Assembly (NCBI GenBank): GCA_021292105.1
Contig: CM037865.1
Coordinates: 67,310,130 to 67,374,129 of the forward strand
Length of the DNA: 64,000 nt
Reading direction: 5' to 3'
Origin: Anadara kagoshimensis
Lineage: Eukaryota; Mollusca; Bivalvia; Arcoida; Arcidae
Shown: one piece after another, positions 57,735 to 64,000 of the stretch
Layout: the number at the start of each line of letters is the position of its first letter
Position numbering within the stretch: the first letter of the stretch is position 1
Notes under the pieces: generated by a model
Told to the model about the DNA's origin: nothing
The model's database searches: none
The model's input: only the letters and a program-made list of their open reading frames with translations
Program-made: the position numbers and the translations under genes

Positions 57735-57935
57735 TATGACTTTGTGCAAGTCTAGCTCGCACTCGACCCCGAGTGACTTTTAATGCCACTTCACAGAGTC
57801 AATACGTCATACAGCATACCCTGTCGTATTATACTGACACCAGGTGATCCAGTAGACCCAAGCACTATCTCTGGTAAGGATTCCAACCTACGAACTCTCA
57901 CTCTCGACTAGGACTGGATACCACTGAGCGAATGA
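57735..57935 (-). repeat. tRNA-derived SINE-D, partial
   Basis: Minus strand: a decayed head ('cagtggtatccagtccta', 'gtaggttggaatcctta'), then 'ctggatcacctggtgtcagt' and 'gtcgagtgcgagcta', as in 22795-23135. Confidence 0.55.
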
Positions 57936-58079
57936 TTTAATACCAAACTCATTTTTCCTGCAGTCATGACAGTGAAATAAATAAATAACATGTAGTGATA
58001 TCAAGAAATTTCTCCTATAACATCCGGTGTCTTATTATAAACAATAACTGAAGGGAATCACATGGTTCTTATACACACA

Positions 58080-58260
58080 CACCCGCAAAAGAAGTTTAGA
58101 GGGGTATATTGGAATCACCCTGTCCATCCCAATATTTCGTGTCTGATCCATTTCGACCAAACTTGACACAAATGTAAATCAACACGAGACGATGTGTCGC
58201 ATCCCAAATTCAGTTGCATATGTCAAGGGTCAAGGCCACAATGTTAGGACGGGGGCGTTT
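58080..58260 (+). repeat. Dispersed 'ATATACCCC'-family fragment
   Basis: 'agaagtttagaggggtatat', 'caccctgtccatccc', 'ccaaacttgacacaaatg' and 'tatgtcaagggtcaaggcca', the inverse end and interior of the dispersed family seen at 21689-22402. Confidence 0.45.
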
Positions 58261-58639
58261 GTCTCTAAAGAGCTCTAGCTAAATTTTTATATACATTTAT
58301 TCATTCTTAGAATATAACAACGAAGCAGATAATTGCTGATAAGTCAACCACTTCTTAGATTTCGAAGTGAATATTTTGACAAGGAAGCTACATAACATAA
58401 AATATACATATGTAGATATATCATCTGTATATGTATTTTCCCAGAGACATATTTTCTCATATTTTAATCCGGAATGTAATATGAATTTACTTGACCTAAG
58501 AAACAAACTTCCCTTATTCGCTACAAGCGGATATTACAACTTATAAAAAGGTCTAATAGTCTGTATAGGGAAGTGTATACACTATTATTTACACGTACAC
58601 ACTTAACATGCCGAAGTAGATTGGAGTACAGCAATGGTG

Positions 58640-60290
58640 TTTTACGTTCAGCCAAGTTGTAGAAGTGACGCAAGGTGCTCTGTATGGTCGTTTTTTACGG
58701 CGAAGCCAAGTTGTAGAAGTGACGCAATGTGCTCTGTATGGTTGTTTTTTACGGCGAAGCCAAGTTGTGGAAATGACACAAGGTGCTCCGCGCCCAAGCC
58801 AAGTTTTGGAAGTGACACAAGGTGCTCCGCGCCCAAGCCAAGTTGTGGAAATGACACAAGGTGCTCCGCGCCCAAGCCAAGTTTTGGAAGTGACACAAGG
58901 TGCACCGCGCCCAAGCAAGTTGTGGAAATGACACAAGGTGCTCCGCGCCCAAGCCAAGTTTTGGAAATGACACAAGGTGCTCCGCGCCCAAGCAAGTTAT
59001 GGAAATGACACAAGGTGCTCCGCGCCCAAGCAAGTTGTGGAAATGACACAAGGTGCTCCGCGCCCAAGCAAGTTGTGGAAATGACACAAGGTGCTCCGCG
59101 CCCAAGCCAAGTTGTGAAAATGACACAAGGTGCTCCGCGCCCAAGCCAAGTTTTGGAAGTGACACAAGGTGCACCGCGCCCAAGCAAGTTGTGGAAATGA
59201 CACAAGGTGCTCCGCGCCCAAGCCAAGTTTTGGAAGTGACACAAGGTGCTCCGCGCCCAAGCAAGTTGTGGAAATGACACAAGGTGCTCCGCGCCCAAGC
59301 AAGTTGTGGAAATGACACAAGGTGCTCCGCGCCCAAGCAAGTTGTGGAAATGACACAAGGTGCTCCGCGCCCAAGCCAAGTTGTGGAAATGACACAAGGT
59401 GCTCCGCGCCCAAGCCAAGTTTTGGAAGTGACACAAGGTGCACCGCGCCCAAGCAAGTTGTGGAAATGACACAAGGTGCTCCGCGCCCAAGCCAAGTTTT
59501 GGAAGTGACACAAGGTGCTCCGCGCCCAAGCAAGTTGTGGAAATGACACAAGGTGCTCCGCGCCCAAGCAAGTTGTGGAAATGACACAAGGTGCTCCGCG
59601 CCCAAGCAATTTGTGGAAATGACACAAGGTGCTCCGCGCCCAAGCAAGTTGTGGAAATGACACAAGGTGCTCCGCGCCCAAGCCAAGTTTTGGAAGTGAC
59701 ACAAGGTGCTCCGCGCCCAAGCAAGTTGTGGAAATGACACAAGGTGCTCCGCGCCCAAGGAAGTTGTGGAAATGACACAAGGTGCTCCGCGCCCAAGCCA
59801 AGTTGTGGAAATGACACAAGGTGCTCCGCGCCCAAGCAAGTTGTGGAAATGACACAAGGTGCTCCGCGCCCAAGCCAAGTTTTGGAAGTGACACAAGGTG
59901 CTCCGCGCCCAAGCAAGTTGTGGAAATGACACAAGGTGCTCCGCGCCCAAGCCAAGTTGTGGAAATGACACAAGGTGCTCCGCGCCCAAGCAAGTTGTGG
60001 AAATGACACAAGGTGCTCCGCGCCCAAGCAAGTTGTGGAAATGACACAAGGTGCTCCGCGCCCAAGCCAAGTTGTGGAAGTGACACAAGGTGCTCCGCGC
60101 CCAAGCAAGTTGTGGAAATGACACAAGGTGCTCCGCGCCAAAGCAAGTTGTGGAAATGACACAAGGTGCTCCGCGCCCAAGCCAAGTTGTGGAAATGACA
60201 CAAGGTGCTCCGCGCCCAAGCCAAGTTTTGGAAGTGACACAAGTTGCTCCGCGCCCAAGCCAAGTTTTGGAAGTGACACAAGGTGCTCCG
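58640..60290 (+). repeat. Minisatellite array A (38/39-bp units, ~40 copies)
   Basis: The unit is 'caagttgtggaaatgacac' + 'aaggtgctccgcgccc' with 'aag' or 'aagcc' between, giving 38- and 39-bp forms that are mixed through the array. Variants 'gttttggaagtga' alternate with 'gttgtggaaatga'. The first two units (58640-58760) are 54-bp forms containing 'gtatggttgttttttacggc', so the short unit looks like a 54-bp ancestor with about 16 bp deleted. All long open frames here arise from the repeat. Confidence 0.96.
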
Positions 60291-61400
60291 GATGGTTGGT
60301 TTTTAACGACCATGCCACGTGTAAAAAGTGACACAAGGTGCTCCGGATGCTTGTTTGTTACGACCATGCCACGTGTCAAAAGTGACACAAGGTGCTCCGG
60401 ATGCTTGTTTGTTACGACCATGACACGTGTCAAAAGCGATACAAGGTGCTCCTGATGGTTGTTTTCTTTTATGACCATGACACGTGTCAAAAGTGACACA
60501 AGGTGCTTCGGATGGTTGTTTTCTTTTACGACCATGACACGTGTCAAAAGTGACACAAGGTGCTCCTGATGGTTGTTTTCTTTTACGACCATGACACGTG
60601 TCAAAAGTGACACAAGGTGCTCCGGATGGTTAGTTTTTAACGACCATGCCACGTGTCAAAAGTGACACAAGGTGCTCCGGATGGTTTGTTTTTAACGACC
60701 ATGCCAGTGTCAAAAGTGACACAAGGTGCTCCGGATGGTTGTTTTTTAACGACCATGCCACGTGTCAAAAGTGACACAAGGTGCTCCGGATGGTTGGTTT
60801 TTAACGACCATGCCACGTGTCAAAAGTGACACAAGGTGCTCCTGATGGTTGTTTCTTTTACGACCATGACACGTGTCAAAAGTGACACAAGGTGCTTCGG
60901 ATGGTTGTTTTTTTACGACCATGACACGTGTCAAAAGTGACACAAGGTGCTTCGGATGGTTGTTTTTTTACGACCATGCCACGTGTCAAAAGTGACACAA
61001 GGTGTTCGGGTTTGGTTGTTTTCTTTTATGACTATGACACGTGTCAAAAGTGACACAAGGTGCTCCGGATGGTTGTTTTTTTACGACCATGCCACGTGTC
61101 AAAAGTGACACAATTAAGGTGACCCAGATGGTTGGTTTTTACGACCATGCCACGTGTCAAAAGTCACACAAGGTGACTCAGATGGTTGGTTTTTTACGAC
61201 CATGCCACGTGTCAAAAGCGACACAAGGTGGCCCAGATGGTTGTTTTTTACGACCATGCCACGTGTCAAAAGTGACACAAGGTGACCCAGATGGTTGTTT
61301 TTTTACGACCATGCCACGTGTCAAAAGCGACACAAGGTGACCCAGATGGTTGTTTTTTACGACCATGCCACGTGTCAAAAGCGATACAAGGTGACCCAGA
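60291..61400 (+). repeat. Minisatellite array B (~54-58-bp units, ~20 copies) with E-boxes
   Basis: The unit is 'acgaccatgccacgtgtcaa' + 'aagtgacacaaggtgctccg' + 'gatggttgttttttt'. It shares the 'gtgacacaaggtgctcc' core with array A. Nearly every unit contains CACGTG, as 'gccacgtgtc' or 'gacacgtgtc'; about 19 in all, one unit having lost it ('gccagtgtc' near 60704). Toward the right end the core drifts to 'aaggtgacccagatgg'. Confidence 0.96.
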
Positions 61401-63354
61401 TTGTTTGTTATAATGCTATATTGTTTTGACAACAACGTCGCAATACCATAGTGGATTATAAAACCGTATATATGTCGATTTGTTTGTTAACTTCATTTTT
61501 CATCAAAGAACCAGATGCCAAATGTATTATAAACCGTTATTGTGTCAAACAGTGAAAATGCTACAGATGCAATCCATATAGACTAGCGTTTATCACACAA
61601 TAATTCTTCAAGGCTAGTGTAGAATGCATTTATGGTCAATCAAATATTTTTGCAGAACTTTGTCATTCAGTTGTTTATATTCTGAATAAACAGTTGTAAT
61701 TATTACTTCACTTAGAAAACTTACCAGTTCACTTGCCGAAGGTGGGGGATTATCTGTGGGAACTCCGGTCTCTTCTGACATATATATGTATGTACCTAAT
61801 ATGACGTATCGCCGGCCACGCCCACAATGTTTCGACAAAGGCCGCCATCACGGTACCGAAGCAGCGTCACAGCAACTAATGACGTTCTAGTATCAGTGAT
61901 GTCATTAAATGGCACAATTCAGGCCGAGTTTTCGTTCTTTTTGTGTAAAATTCAAGCATGGAACATTGTGGGTGTTGTCAGCGATCCGTTATTTAGATCT
62001 ACCAAAACATCTTCGCGAGAGTTAACAGCTACGTAATTAAAATCCTCATTGCACAACAATCATTATGCTTCTAAAGCTACACGTATATAAATGACATCAA
62101 CGATTTATTTATTTATTTATTTATTTTATTATAGAACATCCTTCTTGAATTGATGTCATTGTAGCAATACGACACATATTTAATAGGAAACCAATAAGCT
62201 AAGTGGCACATTATGCAGTTAGAAAAAAACAAATCTAAATCGGTGGTGGGGGCATCCAATGTTTTACTGCAATAAACTTGTACTGTACATACAGTGAAAT
62301 AGATGTAACAAACGTAAATAAAACCAGATGAACAAATTCATTGTTATGGAAGCACGTGACAGAAATGGTGACAGAAATCTTAACCAAGTAGTCCGCAATG
62401 GAAGCTTGGCCTTTACGATAACATTTAGAAAGGTGGTGGACCGACCTTTAAATATTTCTGACTGCATGTTTAAACGGACATATTGCTTTTTTAAATTTAA
62501 CATATATGATATTTTATTTTATATGATTTGTTTTGACGCTGAGCTGAATTGAAATCCAAATTATATGAAATAGTACATTGGTAGGTCACCTACTTTGTTT
62601 ATGGTTGAACCTCTAGTACTAACAAAGAACATTTTACGTAAAAGTACTGGCGGATCATAAATATCTATTGTTCAATATTTTTATATTTTATTAATGAGTT
62701 AAAATTGAATTCCTTCATTATTTTTCTTTCTGTTTTGGATCAATAAAAGCCGTACACAGATGGAATGCAGAAATAACAATATTTATATAACCTACTGGGT
62801 AATCAAAGTTTGTGGCTTAATTTGTTCATCTGAATTATTTTGACATGTTATTGAGAATTTGAAGAAAGTAATTATTCAGTTTTAAATTTATATTTATTGT
62901 GTGTTTTAGGTATAAGACGTATTTATAAGACTGTAATAATATACGTCAACTGTACTGGTATAGAAGTCACAAAGAAAGTTAAAAGTGAAAGACCCTTCTA
63001 TACAAAGTACCAATACATGATATATTAACATAGAATAATGTACCTAGAGTAAATAAGTACACCGAACAAAGAGCCTTAAAATGGCAAGAAAATAGTTAGG
63101 AAAAAGAATAGAATTACCCATTACTTTTATTTGAAAATAAATTTACTTTTTTAAACATAATGTTTTGGCTCGGTAACAAGGAAGTACTCGTATTTGTATA
63201 TCTAAACATAAAATAACCCAAACACTTAGTATAAAATATCAGAAATGTCAATTTAATTTTGGTGGTTTTGGGAGTGTACATTTACTACATTATGTATTAT
63301 ATTGTCTTTTCGTTATGCTTCCTTTTAAAAAAAATATAATATAAACTAGAAATG
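61401..63354. other. Intergenic, no gene recognised
   Basis: Contains a SINE-B fragment at about 61722-61790 ('agttcacttgccgaaggt', 'gggaactccggtctcttc') and a TTTA run at 62103-62135. Otherwise nothing supportable. Confidence 0.5.
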
Positions 63355-63612
63355 TCTCTTGAGGGCCAAATACTCCCACCTCCAATATTTAATGTTTTCC
63401 CACGACCTTGACTTTTATGATATGCCCTTGGTTCAAGGTCATGACACATCTTTGGATCATGAAGATTATTCATGTGAAGTTTTATGACGGTCGTCCAAAA
63501 CAGCTATGAGATATGACCCGTACATGATATTACAAGAATAGACAGATGGACAGACGGACAGACATTGTGATTCCTATATAACACCTACAAACTAGTTTTC
63601 GGGGGTATAACA
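63355..63612 (+). repeat. Dispersed 'ATATACCCC'-family copy
   Basis: Runs from 'atgtctcttgagggccaaat' through 'tgcccttggttcaaggtcat', 'agacagatggacagacggac' to 'gattcctatataacacc' and 'ttttcgggggtataac'. The right end matches the family end at 22402. Confidence 0.55.
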
Positions 63613-64000
63613 TTCTAGTATCATATACCAACTTCTTCATGACTAATCATTATAATTCCCCTATATTTCAAGCATTTTGATTGGTTCGATTTTTCCTGTT
63701 ATTTTTGCATGAAAGAATTAATGACTGTATTTGACTGGTATTTTTCCGTTGAACAAGAAGGTGTTCTACATGTATTTACCGATATTTCCCCACCTTTATT
63801 TTTGACAAATTGGAACACAGAATGCAATTTTTCATTTTTCCTTCGACAAGTTAAGTGCTTAATATAATTGTCATCCCTAAAAAGACTGTTGTTCACGAAA
63901 ATTTACCAGTCGATTAACAATGGTGAAGTTGTTGCATATGATCTGATTGGTCGAAAATAAAGTTTGGGAAATAGCAATTAACAGAAGAGTTTCTTGTTCA

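Noticed and set aside
58589-60652. Three overlapping minus-strand open frames of 510-562 codons (repeats of LVSFPQLAWARSTLCHF type) and many plus-strand frames.
   Set aside because: The 38/39-bp unit contains no stop in most frames, so every frame stays open across the array. The 38/39 mix shifts frames, and the products repeat the same peptides in rotation. There is no start context, promoter or family similarity.
58640-61400. Regular repeats that might suggest a CRISPR array.
   Set aside because: The units are contiguous with no unique spacers and the genome is clearly metazoan. This is a minisatellite.
27-64000. Search for LTR elements, virus-derived genes, rRNA and toxin-like genes.
   Set aside because: No long direct terminal repeats, gag/pol/env-like blocks, rRNA sequence or toxin-like frames were recognised anywhere in the window.

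Overview
This is a 64 kb AT-rich, intron-bearing metazoan window, most likely from a bivalve mollusc. The evidence is a spliced eukaryotic methyltransferase gene, several tRNA-derived SINE families, a 'pearl'/Helentron-type element built on 146-bp repeats, a THAP-DDE plus YqaJ transposon, and many GA/CT microsatellites. The species cannot be fixed from sequence alone.

Layout. 1-3.8 kb: minus-strand EEF1AKMT1 (eEF1A lysine methyltransferase 1). Three exons are visible and the last exon lies off the left edge. About 4.6-16.3 kb: an ISL2EU-like DNA transposon bounded by matching inverted repeats. It carries two convergent genes: a five-segment plus-strand gene for a SAP + SWIM + YqaJ-nuclease + PHD protein, and a minus-strand single-exon THAP/DDE_Tnp_4 transposase. 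A 2.33-kb Helentron-like element (8379-10708) sits inside the nuclease exon, and removing it restores the reading frame exactly. The transposase keeps its D, D and E residues, but its THAP zinc-ligand segment is read in the wrong frame. 16.3-26.8 kb: gene-poor DNA with a 4.7-kb stretch bounded by perfect 33-bp inverted repeats, nested MITEs and SINEs, a split 43-bp tandem array and a perfect 29-bp-arm hairpin.

26.8-28.5 kb (minus) and 55.1-56.7 kb (plus): two divergently oriented paralogues of a BTB-tail/BACK/Kelch protein. Each is read from an exon that starts with a splice acceptor and a short 5'UTR. Between them lies about 26 kb of gene desert holding SINEs, a LINE fragment, a decayed copy of an uncharacterised repetitive gene family, a local segmental duplication, a non-autonomous hAT element with terminal repeats and a 5-bp target duplication, a near-perfect foldback element with a 9-bp target duplication, a compound CT/GT minisatellite, and several members of a ~57-60 bp palindromic repeat family.

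58.6-61.4 kb: a 2.7-kb minisatellite of two related arrays (38/39-bp and ~54-58-bp units). One array has a CACGTG E-box in nearly every unit. The long overlapping open frames across it are a by-product of the repeat. The last 2.6 kb has no gene that I can recognise. I saw no LTR or virus-derived element, CRISPR array, rRNA or convincing functional tRNA.
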